This document shows, piece by piece, positions 52,014 through 61,329 of a DNA stretch of 64,000 nt. Below the pieces are notes generated by a model. It saw only the letters and a program-made list of their open reading frames with translations. It did no database searches and was not told where the DNA came from. The translations under genes and the position numbers were made by a program. Origin of the DNA: Acidobacteriota bacterium (GTDB lineage: Bacteria; Acidobacteriota; Vicinamibacteria; Vicinamibacterales; SCN-69-37); contig JADJUS010000003.1 in the NCBI GenBank assembly GCA_016716905.1, forward strand, positions 558,001-622,000, given 5' to 3'. Position 1 is the first letter of the stretch. Each line of letters starts with the position of its first letter.

Positions 52014-53523
52014 TCGTCCCCGCAAGTCCCTCGCCGGTCGCACCCCACGGCTCGGCGTTCTCCACATCGCATCGGAAGCCGCGCCCTTTGCCAAAACCGG
52101 CGGCCTCGCCGACGTCGTCGGCGCATTGCCGCTGGCGCTCGACGCACTCGGTCACCGCGTGACCACGGTGTTGCCGCTGTATCGCGGCATGTCGCTGCCG
52201 GGCGCCGAAATCCGCCCCCTCGAAATCACCCTCGGCACCCGGCGATGGCGGGGGAGCCTTCATGTGCTGGCGCAGGGCGCCACGCGCCGTGTCGTCGGCG
52301 TGGACGTGCCGGACTGGTACGATCGCGACGGCCTTTACGCGCACGGTGGCCGCGACCATCCCGACAACGCTGAACGCTTCGCCGGCCTCGCGCACGCGGC
52401 CCTGGACTTCGCGCAGCACGATGTGGATGGCGGCCGCATCGACATCGTGCATGCGCATGACTGGCAGGCGGGCCTTGCACCGGCCCTCATCCGTCAGCAG
52501 CCGGCCCGCTGGACGCGCGTGGCCCGTGCGGGTCTGGTGATGACCATTCACAATCTCGCCTATCAGGGGTTGTTTCCCAAGGATGTGGTGAACCGGCTGG
52601 CACTGGGCTGGGACATGTTCACGCTGGCTGTCGGCGAGTTCTGGGATCAGCTGAGCTACCTCAAGTGCGGCATCGCGTCGAGCGACATGGTGACGACCGT
52701 GAGTCCGGCCTATGCGCGCGAGACCGTGCAGCCGGAGTTCGGCTTCGGTTTTGACGGCGTGTTGCGCGCCGTGGGCGACCGGTACGTCGGCATCCTGAAC
52801 GGCATCGACACGTCGGTCTGGGATCCGGCCTCCGATCCGTTCCTGCCGGCCCACTACTCACTCGATGATCTGGCGGGCAAGCGCAAGAACAAACGCGCCT
52901 TGCTCGAACACTTCGGCTTGCCGGTGGGCGACGATGCGCTGGCGAGACCGGTGATCGGCATCGTGTCGCGCCTGGTGGACCAGAAAGGGTGCGACCTGGT
53001 GTTGGCGGCGGCAGAGCAGTTGATGGCGGTTGACGCCACCTGGGTGGTGCTCGGCTCCGGCGAAACACACTACGAGAGCGCATTCAAGGTGTTGGCTGGA
53101 CGATTCCCTTCGCGCATGGGTGTAAGCATCGGGTTCGACGAGGGTGTGGCGCACCTGATTGAGGCCGGTGCGGACCTGTTCCTCATGCCTTCGCGGTTCG
53201 AGCCGTGCGGGCTCAATCAGATGTACAGCCTGCGATACGGCACGGTGCCGGTGGTGCGGGCGGTTGGCGGACTTGATGACACGGTCCGGGGATACGCGCC
53301 ACGCGCGCGGCGCGCAAACGGTTTCAAGTTTCGCGAAGCCACGCCTGACGCGTTGCTGCGCTCCGTGCGCCTGGCGCTGCGCATCTATCACAGAACAGAC
53401 CGGTGGTCGGCCTTGATGCGCGAAGGGATGAGCGATGATCACTCATGGGGGCCATCGGCCCGGGAGTATGTCAAAGTGTATCGACAGGCGCGGTATGCGG
53501 CCGCCCTGCGATGGGCCGAGTGA
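52003..53523 (+). CDS. glgA: Glycogen synthase (ADP-glucose, GT5)
   Basis: This 506-residue GT-B glycosyltransferase transfers glucose from ADP-glucose to glycogen. The start is a TTG overlapping the previous gene. FAKTGGLADVVGALP is the ADP-glucose binding signature near residue 30, VHAHDWQAGL the acceptor-domain motif, and PSRFEPCGLNQMYSLRYGTVPVV the C-terminal donor-site motif. Other glg genes are not in the window. Co-transcription with a cell-wall peptidase upstream and thioredoxin genes downstream looks incidental. Confidence 0.95.
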   Translation: MNGSRPRKSLAGRTPRLGVLHIASEAAPFAKTGGLADVVGALPLALDALGHRVTTVLPLYRGMSLPGAEIRPLEITLGTRRWRGSLHVLAQGATRRVVGVDVPDWYDRDGLYAHGGRDHPDNAERFAGLAHAALDFAQHDVDGGRIDIVHAHDWQAGLAPALIRQQPARWTRVARAGLVMTIHNLAYQGLFPKDVVNRLALGWDMFTLAVGEFWDQLSYLKCGIASSDMVTTVSPAYARETVQPEFGFGFDGVLRAVGDRYVGILNGIDTSVWDPASDPFLPAHYSLDDLAGKRKNKRALLEHFGLPVGDDALARPVIGIVSRLVDQKGCDLVLAAAEQLMAVDATWVVLGSGETHYESAFKVLAGRFPSRMGVSIGFDEGVAHLIEAGADLFLMPSRFEPCGLNQMYSLRYGTVPVVRAVGGLDDTVRGYAPRARRANGFKFREATPDALLRSVRLALRIYHRTDRWSALMREGMSDDHSWGPSAREYVKVYRQARYAAALRWAE

Positions 53524-53549
53524 GACCGGGCCGAGAGGACGAGCGATTC

Positions 53550-53879
53550 ATGGCTTCTGACAAGGTAACGACGTTTACAGACGACAACTTCGACACCAAC
53601 GTGCTGCAGGCGAGCACGCCGGTGCTGGTGGATTTCTGGGCGGAGTGGTGCGGCCCGTGCCGCGCGCTCGGACCGACGATTGACGCGCTTGCGGGCGATT
53701 ACGCCGGCCGCGTCTCGGTGGGCAAACTCAATGTGGATGAGAACCCCGGGATCACCGTGAAATATATGGTGCGGGGCATCCCCACCGTGATGCTGTTCAA
53801 GGGTGGCCAGGTGGTGGAGCAAATTGTCGGGGTGGCCGACAAGGCCGAGTTCAAGAAAGTCCTGGACAAGCACCTCTGA
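53550..53879 (+). CDS. trxA: Thioredoxin
   Basis: This 109-residue classical thioredoxin begins at the ATG at 53550 (MASDKVTTFTDDNF); the longer upstream open frame overlaps glgA and is not needed. The active site is WAEWCGPCRALGP and the cis-Pro lies in RGIPTVMLFKGG. It is a cytoplasmic disulfide reductase. Its TGA overlaps the trxB ATG (TGATGG), giving a coupled trxA-trxB pair. Confidence 0.97.
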   Translation: MASDKVTTFTDDNFDTNVLQASTPVLVDFWAEWCGPCRALGPTIDALAGDYAGRVSVGKLNVDENPGITVKYMVRGIPTVMLFKGGQVVEQIVGVADKAEFKKVLDKHL

Positions 53880-54847
53880 TGGCCGCGCAGACGAGGGAGG
53901 TCACGATCATCGGATCGGGCCCCGCCGGCCTGACGGCCGCGTTGTATTCGGCTCGCGCCAATCTGAAGCCCCTGGTGATCGAAGGCCTGGAGGCCGGCGG
54001 TCAACTGATGTTGACGACGGCCGTGGAGAATTTTCCCGGCTTTCGTGACGGCATCATGGGGCCCGATCTCATGGCGGCCATGCGTGAGCAGGCGGAGCGG
54101 TTTGGGGCCGAGATCGTGCGTGGGAATGTGAACGCCGTAGATCTCTCGTCGCGGCCGTTTGTACTCACCGTGGGCGAAGATCGCATCGAGACCCAGACGC
54201 TCATCGTCGCGACGGGCGCGTCGGCCAAGTTGCTGGGCCTGCCGTCCGAGCGCGCGTTGATGGGGCACGGCGTGTCCACGTGCGCCACATGCGACGGGTT
54301 CTTCTTCCGGGGCAAACCCATCGCGGTGGTCGGCGGGGGAGACTCGGCGCTCGAAGAGGCGATCTTCCTCACGCGCTTCGCCTCACAGGTGACGCTGGTG
54401 CATCGGCGCGATGTGTTTCGCGCGTCGAAGATCATGCAGGACAAGGCGCTGGCGAACCCGAAGATCGTGGTCGAGTGGGACAGCGAAGTGCTGGAGATGC
54501 TGGATCCGACAGCAGGCGCCGTCAACGGCATCGTCTTGCGCAACCTCAAGACGGGCGTGCAGAAGACGCTGGCCGTGGAGGGCGTATTCGTGGCGATCGG
54601 CCATACGCCGAACACCAGTTTATTCAAGGGGCTGCTTGACGCCGACGCCGGTGGGTACCTGATCACGCACGACGGATCGCGCACAAGCGTGGAAGGTGTG
54701 TTCGCGTGTGGCGACGTGCAGGACCACGTCTATCGTCAGGCCATTACCGCTGCAGGATCGGGCTGCATGGCGGCGCTTGATGCCGAGCGTTACCTCGAGT
54801 CGATCCAGCCGCCGCCCAATACGCTCGCGGCGTCCGCGGCATCGTAA
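53879..54847 (+). CDS. trxB: Thioredoxin reductase
   Basis: This 322-residue FAD/NADPH enzyme has GSGPAGLTAALY for FAD binding near the N-terminus, CATCDGFFF as the redox-active CxxC, and VGGGDSALEEA for NADPH binding. GVFACGDVQD is the second FAD motif. It reduces the thioredoxin encoded immediately upstream. The C-terminal 20 residues or so run into the convergent mnmA gene with a 58-base overlap, in sequence beyond the conserved ERYLE end. Confidence 0.97.
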   Translation: MAAQTREVTIIGSGPAGLTAALYSARANLKPLVIEGLEAGGQLMLTTAVENFPGFRDGIMGPDLMAAMREQAERFGAEIVRGNVNAVDLSSRPFVLTVGEDRIETQTLIVATGASAKLLGLPSERALMGHGVSTCATCDGFFFRGKPIAVVGGGDSALEEAIFLTRFASQVTLVHRRDVFRASKIMQDKALANPKIVVEWDSEVLEMLDPTAGAVNGIVLRNLKTGVQKTLAVEGVFVAIGHTPNTSLFKGLLDADAGGYLITHDGSRTSVEGVFACGDVQDHVYRQAITAAGSGCMAALDAERYLESIQPPPNTLAASAAS

Positions 54848-55881
54848 AACACCACCGCCTGGCCTGGCGTGATGGCCACTTGCGGATCGTCAAACCGCAG
54901 GTGCGCCGTGCCGTCTCCCGTCGACACGACCGTCGCGGGGGCGTCCTGGTGGCGATGCCGGATGCGGGCGGTGACCCGGGTTGGCCCGTCGGGCGCCGTG
55001 CCGGAAATCCAGTTCACGCCCGTGGCCGTGAGTTCGTGACTGCCGAGCGCCTCGCGCGCGCCGACGACCACGCGCTCGCCAACGGGTTCGAGCTTCAACA
55101 CATACAGGGGCGAGCCCGTGCTGAGACCAAGTCCCTTGCGCTGGCCCACTGTGAAGTGATGGACGCCGCGATGTTCGCCAAGGACCTGTCCCTCGGCGTC
55201 CACGATTTCGCCGCGCGCAGGAGCCAGCGGCGCGTGGCGTTCGACAAACCGTGCGGTGTTGCCGTCAGGCACAAAACAGATTTCGTGGCTGTCGGGTTTG
55301 TCAGCCACCGATAAGCCGAGCCGCTCGGCATGGGCGCGCACTTCGGTCTTGTTCAGGTGCCCGACGGGGAAGCGTGCATGCGCCAGTTGATCCTGTGTCA
55401 GCGTGAACAAAAAGTACGACTGATCCTTGCCGGGGTCGACGCCGCGCAAGAGACGGTAGCGCCGGTCATCCTCATCAAAGACCACTCGCGCGTAGTGTCC
55501 GGTGGCCACCACTGAAGCATCCAGGCCGGCCGCGCGTTCGGCCAGCGTGGAAAACTTCAGGTCGGCATTGCAGTGCACACACGGAATCGGTGTGCGGCCC
55601 GCTGCATACTCCCGTACGAAGTTGTCCACCACCGTGGCCTTGAACTCGCGTTCAAAATTCACGATGTAGTGGGGGAAGCCCAACTGCTGGGCCACGCGCT
55701 TGGCATCGTGCAGGTCGTCGATGCTGCAGCAGGAGCCGAACTTCGGCGCACCGTCCTCGGTCTCACGCTGATCGTACAGCTGCATCGAGAGGCCCACCAC
55801 GTCGTAGCCCTCTTCCACCATCAAGGCCGCGGCCACCGACGAATCCACGCCCCCGGACATGGCGACTACGACGCGCGTCAT
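54790..55881 (-). CDS. mnmA: tRNA-specific 2-thiouridylase MnmA
   Basis: This 363-residue enzyme makes s2U34 in tRNA for Lys, Glu and Gln. AMSGGVDSSVAA is the PP-loop, GSCCSIDDLHDA carries the first catalytic Cys, and IPCVHCNADLKF the Cys-x-x-Cys region. It ends VFYDAADAASVLGGGWI, the normal MnmA end. Its ATG overlaps the nifS stop by four bases, so the sulfur donor and the thiolase are coupled. It converges with trxB. Confidence 0.96.
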   Translation of the reverse strand: MTRVVVAMSGGVDSSVAAALMVEEGYDVVGLSMQLYDQRETEDGAPKFGSCCSIDDLHDAKRVAQQLGFPHYIVNFEREFKATVVDNFVREYAAGRTPIPCVHCNADLKFSTLAERAAGLDASVVATGHYARVVFDEDDRRYRLLRGVDPGKDQSYFLFTLTQDQLAHARFPVGHLNKTEVRAHAERLGLSVADKPDSHEICFVPDGNTARFVERHAPLAPARGEIVDAEGQVLGEHRGVHHFTVGQRKGLGLSTGSPLYVLKLEPVGERVVVGAREALGSHELTATGVNWISGTAPDGPTRVTARIRHRHQDAPATVVSTGDGTAHLRFDDPQVAITPGQAVVFYDAADAASVLGGGWIDSR

Positions 55882-57077
55882 TTCTTCGCTCCGACAGAGG
55901 GCCTGTTTCCAATGGAGGCAGCGGTCTGACTCAGGCGGCGCAGTTTATCCACAAGCGCGGGCACTCGGGCGATGACCGTCTCGATGTCGGCGTCGGTCGT
56001 GTCTGCGCCAAGGCTGAATCGCAACGACGTGCGTGCGCGAGAGGCCGACAGGCCCATGGCGGTCAGAACGTGGGAGGGTTCGAGGGTGCCCGACGAACAG
56101 GCCGATCCGGTCGAGACGGCGATGCCTTCGAGGTCGAGGGCAATCAACAGCAGTTCGGCCTCGACGCCGTCGAAGCTGATGTTGGTTGTGTTCGGCACGC
56201 GCGATTCAACGGCGCCGTTCACGTGAGTGCCGGGCACGCCATCAAGCAGGCCGCGCTCGAGCCGATCTCGGCGGGCCGCAACCGCAGGGGCAACCGATTG
56301 CAAAGTGGCGTGTGCGTACGAGGCCGCAACTCCGAGGCCTGCGAGCCCGGCTACGTTCTCGGTCCCCGCTCGTCTTGAGCGTTCCTGTTTGCCGCCCGTC
56401 TGCTGGGCCAGCAGCCTGAGGCCGCGGCGCACCCACAACGCGCCGGTGCCTTTGGGGCCGCCGAACTTGTGGCCCGAGAGCGAAAGCATGTCCACGCCAA
56501 GCGCGTCCACCGACACGGGCACTTTGCCCACGGTCTGCACCGCGTCGGTGTGGAACCACGCGCCGTGGGCACGCGCCAATGCGGCGAGTTCCGCAATGGG
56601 CTGCAGTGTGCCCACCTCGTTGTTGGCGTGCATGACGCTGACGAGTCCGGCGTCCGGTTCCTCGTTCAATGCGGCGTCGAGCGCGGCGGGCGCGACGATG
56701 CCCGAGCGATCGACCGGCAGGCGGGTGATGCGCCATCCCCGGGCTTCCATGGCCGCACAGGTGGCAAGCACGGCCTCGTGTTCGATCACCGTCGTGATGA
56801 GACGGCGGCGATTGCCAGTGTTGAGGGCGTCCACCGCGCCTCGTATGGCGAGGTTGTCGGCTTCAGTACCGCTCCCCGTGAGGACAAGATCACTGGCGCG
56901 CGCGCCGATGAGATCGGCCACGCTGCGGCGCGCGTCATCGAGGACGGCGCGCGCCTTCTGTCCAGGTGCATGGATCGATGACGGGTTGCCCGGCGTGTCG
57001 CGAAGAACGCGACACACGGCATCCACCACACCCGGAGCGGGCGGGGCGGTGGCGTTGTAGTCAAGATAGATCTGCAT
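55878..57077 (-). CDS. nifS: Cysteine desulfurase
   Basis: The protein is 399 residues from the ATG at 57077 (MQIYLDYNATAP); the longer open frame upstream lies opposite other genes and was not used. SGTEADNLAIRG, MHANNEVGT, SGHKFGGPKGTGALWV (PLP Lys) and STGSACSSGTLEP (catalytic Cys) are the IscS/NifS signatures. It delivers persulfide sulfur, here probably to MnmA encoded next. IscS-type versus NifS-type naming is uncertain, as no iscU follows. Confidence 0.95.
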   Translation of the reverse strand: MQIYLDYNATAPPAPGVVDAVCRVLRDTPGNPSSIHAPGQKARAVLDDARRSVADLIGARASDLVLTGSGTEADNLAIRGAVDALNTGNRRRLITTVIEHEAVLATCAAMEARGWRITRLPVDRSGIVAPAALDAALNEEPDAGLVSVMHANNEVGTLQPIAELAALARAHGAWFHTDAVQTVGKVPVSVDALGVDMLSLSGHKFGGPKGTGALWVRRGLRLLAQQTGGKQERSRRAGTENVAGLAGLGVAASYAHATLQSVAPAVAARRDRLERGLLDGVPGTHVNGAVESRVPNTTNISFDGVEAELLLIALDLEGIAVSTGSACSSGTLEPSHVLTAMGLSASRARTSLRFSLGADTTDADIETVIARVPALVDKLRRLSQTAASIGNRPSVGAKK

Positions 57078-57129
57078 AGATTTGCACGCGGTGGATTCAT
57101 CGTAGCACTCCCGCTGTATACTGGTGCCC

Positions 57130-57666
57130 ATGTGGAAGCGAGATGAGGCAGTTCGGCCGCCGTCGTCGGCGCCCGCTCCAACAACACCGGCACCGGCAGC
57201 ACCACCGCCAGCGCCCTTGGCCATGGGCGGCGCTGCCGCACCCCCAATAGGGAGAGACCAGGTGAATATCGGCAAGAGCGTCGTCGTTAAAGGCGAACTG
57301 AGCGGCAGCGAAGACCTGACCATCGAAGGTGTCATCGAAGGCACCATCGAGCTCAGGCAGAATGTGCTCACGATTGGTCCGAGCGGCAAGATCAAGGCGC
57401 AGATCATCGCGAAGGCCGTGATCGTGCTGGGCGAAGTGCATGGCAACATCACCGCCACCGACAAGGTGGAGATTCGCGACACCGGATCGGTGGATGGCGA
57501 TGTGACGGCCCCGCGTATCGCGATTTCCGACGGCGCGCACTTCCGGGGCGCCATCGACATGCAGCGTTCTGGTACCGAGGCGAAGCCGGAGGGCCGGTCG
57601 GCCCCCGACAAGGCGCCACCGCTGACCGGGCCCGCGAGCCCCACTGCGGGTGTCCCGGTTCGCTGA
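57130..57666 (+). CDS. Bactofilin
   Basis: The protein is 178 residues from the ATG at 57130 (MWKRDE). It has a Pro/Ala-rich N-terminal tail (residues 8-40), a bactofilin beta-helix (residues 45-145, with GELSGSEDLTIEGVIEG and IRDTGSVDGDVTAP repeats) and a Pro-rich C-terminal tail. It polymerises without nucleotide and acts as a cytoskeletal scaffold at the membrane. It is divergent from nifS by 53 bases and heads a long run of same-strand genes. Confidence 0.92.
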   Translation: MWKRDEAVRPPSSAPAPTTPAPAAPPPAPLAMGGAAAPPIGRDQVNIGKSVVVKGELSGSEDLTIEGVIEGTIELRQNVLTIGPSGKIKAQIIAKAVIVLGEVHGNITATDKVEIRDTGSVDGDVTAPRIAISDGAHFRGAIDMQRSGTEAKPEGRSAPDKAPPLTGPASPTAGVPVR

Positions 57667-57671
57667 CGCCC

Positions 57672-58307
57672 GTGCTGAATTGGGGGCAGAAGCAGCCGGC
57701 GCCTGATGCAGGCGTTGGTGCGCCGCCTGCGCCCGACTTCACCATTGCCTCGTCGCTGGTGTTCCCTAAGTTCCTGTCGGTCGTTGGCCGGCGGGAGCAT
57801 CCCGTGCTGCTTGACCTCGGGCCCGTCATCGGGTCCAACGTCCAGTTCTTGACCGAGCGGCTGACCTGCAAGCTTCATATCGAAGACCTGTTTCAGGAGA
57901 TCGAAGCGGCGGCCCGGGCGCGTGTGCGTCAGGGGCTTGAGGCCGCGCTGTTCAAGAGGCTGGGCCAGGGGCCCGAGTCGGTGGACGGCATTCTTTGCTG
58001 GGACGTCTTTGACTTCCTTGATCGTACCGCCGGTGTGGCGCTCGCAAGCCATCTGGAGACGCTGCTGCGCAAAGGCGGCGCCCTCTATGGGTTCTTCGGC
58101 ACCACGGCCGTCGACTTGGATCACTACACGCGCTACACCATCAAGCGGGAAGACCGGTTCGAGCTTCGGCCGGTCCCGGCCACACCGGTCAAGCGGCGTG
58201 TGCTGGTCACCCGCGAGATCAACATGATGTTCGAAGGGTTGATGTCCGCCGACTCCGTGTTGCTCAAGTCCGGCACACGCGAAACCCTGTTCCGTCGTCC
58301 TGCCTAA
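57672..58307 (+). CDS. Methyltransferase-like protein of unknown substrate
   Basis: The protein is 211 residues from a GTG at 57672. VLLDLGPVIGSNVQFL resembles a degenerate SAM motif I, DGILCWDVFDFLDRTAG resembles the following acidic strand motif, and LLRKGGALYGFFG the next strand. Six bases separate it from the bactofilin. Key glycine spacing is weak, so it may not bind SAM. It sits directly before a SAM-hydrolase gene. Function not assigned. Confidence 0.6.
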   Translation: MLNWGQKQPAPDAGVGAPPAPDFTIASSLVFPKFLSVVGRREHPVLLDLGPVIGSNVQFLTERLTCKLHIEDLFQEIEAAARARVRQGLEAALFKRLGQGPESVDGILCWDVFDFLDRTAGVALASHLETLLRKGGALYGFFGTTAVDLDHYTRYTIKREDRFELRPVPATPVKRRVLVTREINMMFEGLMSADSVLLKSGTRETLFRRPA

Positions 58308-58333
58308 CCGTAAAGTGCGATATCGTCGGTGGT

Positions 58334-59131
58334 ATGGCAAGCAGGCCGACCATTGCGTTCCTGAGCGACTTCGGCACGCGCGACCACTATGCCGGTGTGA
58401 TGAAAGGCGTGGCGCTCAGTATCTGCCCTGATGCCGTGCTCGTGGACGTATCGCACGACCTGCCGGCACACGACATCCCATTTGCCGCACGCGAGCTCGC
58501 GGCCACCTACAAGTATTTTCCCTCGGGCACGATCTTCCTCGTCGTGGTGGACCCCGGCGTGGGGTCGGCGCGTCGGGGCATTGCGGCTGATCTGGGAGAA
58601 TGGCGATTTGTGGCGCCTGACAATGGCGTGCTCACCGGCGTCTTTCAGGAAGCGCCGCCGAAGAAAGTGGTGGAGTTGACCGAGCGGCGGTACGCGCGAC
58701 CCACGGTGTCGCGCACGTTTGAGGGACGGGATCGGTTTGCCCCGGCCGCCGCCTGGCTGGCCAAGGGCATCCAGTTGCCGGCGCTCGGCCGCGTGATCAG
58801 CGACTATGTGCAGGTGGACCTGGTGCAGCCAGTGGTTGACGACGCCGGGATTCGTGGCCAGGTGGTGCGGGTGGACCGGTTTGGCAACGTCGTGACCAAT
58901 ATCAGCCGGCGAGTCTGTGAGAAACTCGGCGGAGCCGACGGCGGCGTGCACATTGAGATTGGCGGCCGGGATGTGAGCCGCGTGGTGTCCACGTTTTCGG
59001 AGATTGCGGTGGGCGAGATCGGGGCGTTGTTTGGCAGCACCGATCATCTGGAGTTCGCGGCCCAGGCCGCCAGCGCCGCCGACGTGATGGGTGTAAGCGT
59101 GGGCGCGCCGGTGTCGGTCCGTCGCCGGTAG
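58334..59131 (+). CDS. SAM hydrolase (DUF62, SAM hydroxide adenosyltransferase family)
   Basis: The protein is 265 residues. SDFGTRDHYAGVMKG, VDPGVGSARRG, APDNGVL and RVDRFGNVVTNI are the family motifs, shared with fluorinase and chlorinase. The bacterial housekeeping members use water to split SAM into adenosine and methionine. The fluorinase-specific 23-residue loop does not appear to be present, so a hydrolase is the better call. It follows the methyltransferase-like gene by 26 bases. Confidence 0.92.
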   Translation: MASRPTIAFLSDFGTRDHYAGVMKGVALSICPDAVLVDVSHDLPAHDIPFAARELAATYKYFPSGTIFLVVVDPGVGSARRGIAADLGEWRFVAPDNGVLTGVFQEAPPKKVVELTERRYARPTVSRTFEGRDRFAPAAAWLAKGIQLPALGRVISDYVQVDLVQPVVDDAGIRGQVVRVDRFGNVVTNISRRVCEKLGGADGGVHIEIGGRDVSRVVSTFSEIAVGEIGALFGSTDHLEFAAQAASAADVMGVSVGAPVSVRRR

Positions 59132-59165
59132 CAGGTAGGCATACACATGACAGGAGTCGTCGCGC

Positions 59166-60149
59166 ATGGCGTTTGATCTTTCCCTTCAGTTGCTTCGGGT
59201 CGTTGAGCAGGCGGCCATCGCCTGTGCGCACACCATGGGGCAGGGTGACCGGCACGGGTCGGATCGCGTGGCGGTGGAAGCCATGCGTTCCACGCTGGAC
59301 TCGGTGCCCATCGACGGCACGATTGTGATCGGCGAAGGCGAACGCGACGAAGCGCCGATGTTGTTCATCGGTGAAAAGGTCGGCCAGGGCGCGACAGGCG
59401 TGACGGGATTGCCTGAAGTGGATATCGCGGTGGATCCGCTCGAGGGCACGAACCTGTGCGCGCTCGGCGAGTACAACGCCATCGCGGTTCTTGCGGCCGC
59501 GTCCAAAGGCGGCCTGCTGCATGCGCCCGATCTCTACATGGAGAAATTGGTGGTGGGCCCACGCGCGAAACACGCCGTAAGCCTGGACCGGCCGGTGAAA
59601 GACAACCTGAAGTCGATTGCCAAGGCTCTTGAGCGTGATGTGGATGACCTGGTCATCATGGTGCTCGATCGGCCCCGACACGAGAAGTTGATCGCCGACA
59701 TCCGGTCGGCCGGCGCGCGCATCCGGCTGATCGGCGATGGTGATCTGTCGGCGGGCATCGCAGCGGCCGTGGACGGATCGGGTGTCCACGCGGTGATGGG
59801 GACGGGCGGCGCGCCCGAGGGTGTGCTGACCGCGGCAGCCATGCGCTGCCTCGGGGGAGAAATCTACGCGCGGCTCGTGGTGGCCAAGCCCGAAGACGAA
59901 GAGCGTTGCCTGAAGATGGGCATCACCGACTTCCGTCGGATCTATGGGGCGAGTGATCTCGCGTCGGGTGAGGCCATCACGTTTGTGGCCACCGGCGTGA
60001 CCGACGGCGCGTTGATGAAGGGGGTCCGGTTTTTTGGTCACGGGACACGGACCAGTTCCATCGTGATGCAGAACGAACCGCACCAGATTCGTTTTATCGA
60101 CACCATCCACGTCACCGATCGTGGCTCAGACCTCCGCATCCGGTTCTGA
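59166..60149 (+). CDS. glpX: Fructose-1,6-bisphosphatase class II
   Basis: This 327-residue enzyme belongs to the Li-sensitive phosphatase fold. IGEGERDEAPML and AVDPLEGTNLCALG carry the metal-binding Glu and Asp residues. GTGGAPEGVLTAAAM is the later signature. It performs the gluconeogenic step from fructose 1,6-bisphosphate. It could act on sedoheptulose bisphosphate too, as some class II enzymes do. The last 29 bases overlap the MFS start. Confidence 0.95.
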   Translation: MAFDLSLQLLRVVEQAAIACAHTMGQGDRHGSDRVAVEAMRSTLDSVPIDGTIVIGEGERDEAPMLFIGEKVGQGATGVTGLPEVDIAVDPLEGTNLCALGEYNAIAVLAAASKGGLLHAPDLYMEKLVVGPRAKHAVSLDRPVKDNLKSIAKALERDVDDLVIMVLDRPRHEKLIADIRSAGARIRLIGDGDLSAGIAAAVDGSGVHAVMGTGGAPEGVLTAAAMRCLGGEIYARLVVAKPEDEERCLKMGITDFRRIYGASDLASGEAITFVATGVTDGALMKGVRFFGHGTRTSSIVMQNEPHQIRFIDTIHVTDRGSDLRIRF

Positions 60150-61329
60150 CGAGGGCGCGCCTGACTGGCGCCGAAATCTCGGGGCGGTGACGGTCGCCAC
60201 CTTCATCGGTTTTACCGGCTTCACGCTGGTGATGCCGTTCCTGCCTCTGTACTTCGAGCAACTCGGCGTGTCTGAGGTGGGGGAGATCGCCGTGTGGTCG
60301 GGCGTGAGCCTTGGCATTACGCCGGCGGTGACGGCCATTATGGCGCCCGTCTGGGCGCGGGTGGGTGAGCGCTACGGCCACAAGCTGATGGTGGCGCGGT
60401 CGCTCTTCAGTTTCGTGGTGATCATGGCCGCCATGGCATTTGTCACCGCACCGTGGCAAGTATTTGCGTTGCGCGCGGTGCAAGGGCTCTTTGCCGGGTA
60501 CGGCATGTTGGCGCTGACCATGGCCGCGCAGTCGGCGCCCGCGGCGCAGATGGCGAGCGCGATCGGCTGGGTGCAGACGGCGCAGCGCCTGGGGCCGGCG
60601 CTGGGGCCGGTGGTGGGCGGCAGCCTGGCGCAGGCGTTCGGCCTGCGGATGGCGTTCATCGGTGCTGCGGTGTTGTTTTTTGGGGCGTTCGTGCTGGTGC
60701 TGGTGGGGTATCGCGAAGCCCGCGGCGTCCGGCCGGATGCGTCGGTGGCGGCAACGCCCCGCGTGACGTTGCGGTCACTGATGGTGGTGCCGCATTTTGG
60801 TCTGTTTCTTGTGATGGTCTTCAGTCTGCAAATGGTCGATCGCAGTTTTGGTCCTGTCCTTCCGCTGTATCTCCGGGAAATTGGGACACCGTTGTCCAGT
60901 GTGCCCGTGGTGGCGGGGTTGGTGTTCACGGTGGCGGCCGGCGCAGCCGCCATCGGCAACTACTTGTGCGCGGTACTCCTGCGGCACACCGGCCCGGCGC
61001 ATCTGGTGATGGGCGCCTCGGCCCTGGCGGCTGTTGGCGCGGTGGTCTTCAGCGTCGGTCCGGGCTTCAGCGCGCTTGTGGGGGCTGCGGTGATTTTCGG
61101 ACTGGGCATCGGCGTCGCGTTCACCACCATCTACACGGTGGCCGGGCAGCGCGTGCCTGAGCGCTCGCGTGGTGTGGCCTTCGGCTATCTGACCACCGCG
61201 TCGCTCTCGGGGCTGGCGCTGAGCCCGGTGGTATCCGGCTTACTGGGCGCCGTCAGTATGCGCAGCGTGTTTGTGGTGGATGCCATGGGCCTGGCTGCGG
61301 TGGCCTGGGCCGTGCGGAGGATGCGATGA
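60121..61329 (+). CDS. MFS transporter
   Basis: This 402-residue protein has about 12 hydrophobic helices. APVWARVGERYGHKLMVARSL is the MFS motif A loop after helix 2, and RAVQGLFAGYG and GPALGPVVGGSLA fit helices 4 and 5 of drug:H+ antiporter 1-type members. The GTG start lies 29 bases inside glpX, and no good alternative exists downstream. A multidrug or metabolite efflux role is likely; substrate unknown. The stop overlaps tsaC by four bases. Confidence 0.9.
   Translation: MAQTSASGSDEGAPDWRRNLGAVTVATFIGFTGFTLVMPFLPLYFEQLGVSEVGEIAVWSGVSLGITPAVTAIMAPVWARVGERYGHKLMVARSLFSFVVIMAAMAFVTAPWQVFALRAVQGLFAGYGMLALTMAAQSAPAAQMASAIGWVQTAQRLGPALGPVVGGSLAQAFGLRMAFIGAAVLFFGAFVLVLVGYREARGVRPDASVAATPRVTLRSLMVVPHFGLFLVMVFSLQMVDRSFGPVLPLYLREIGTPLSSVPVVAGLVFTVAAGAAAIGNYLCAVLLRHTGPAHLVMGASALAAVGAVVFSVGPGFSALVGAAVIFGLGIGVAFTTIYTVAGQRVPERSRGVAFGYLTTASLSGLALSPVVSGLLGAVSMRSVFVVDAMGLAAVAWAVRRMR

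Noticed and set aside
54790..54847. A frameshift at the trxB/mnmA convergent overlap
   Set aside because: Both proteins show their normal C-terminal signatures, so the 58-base overlap needs no error.
57078..58340. A long minus-strand frame joining nifS to about 420 upstream residues
   Set aside because: The upstream part is a shadow of the bactofilin and methyltransferase-like genes; nifS starts cleanly at 57077.
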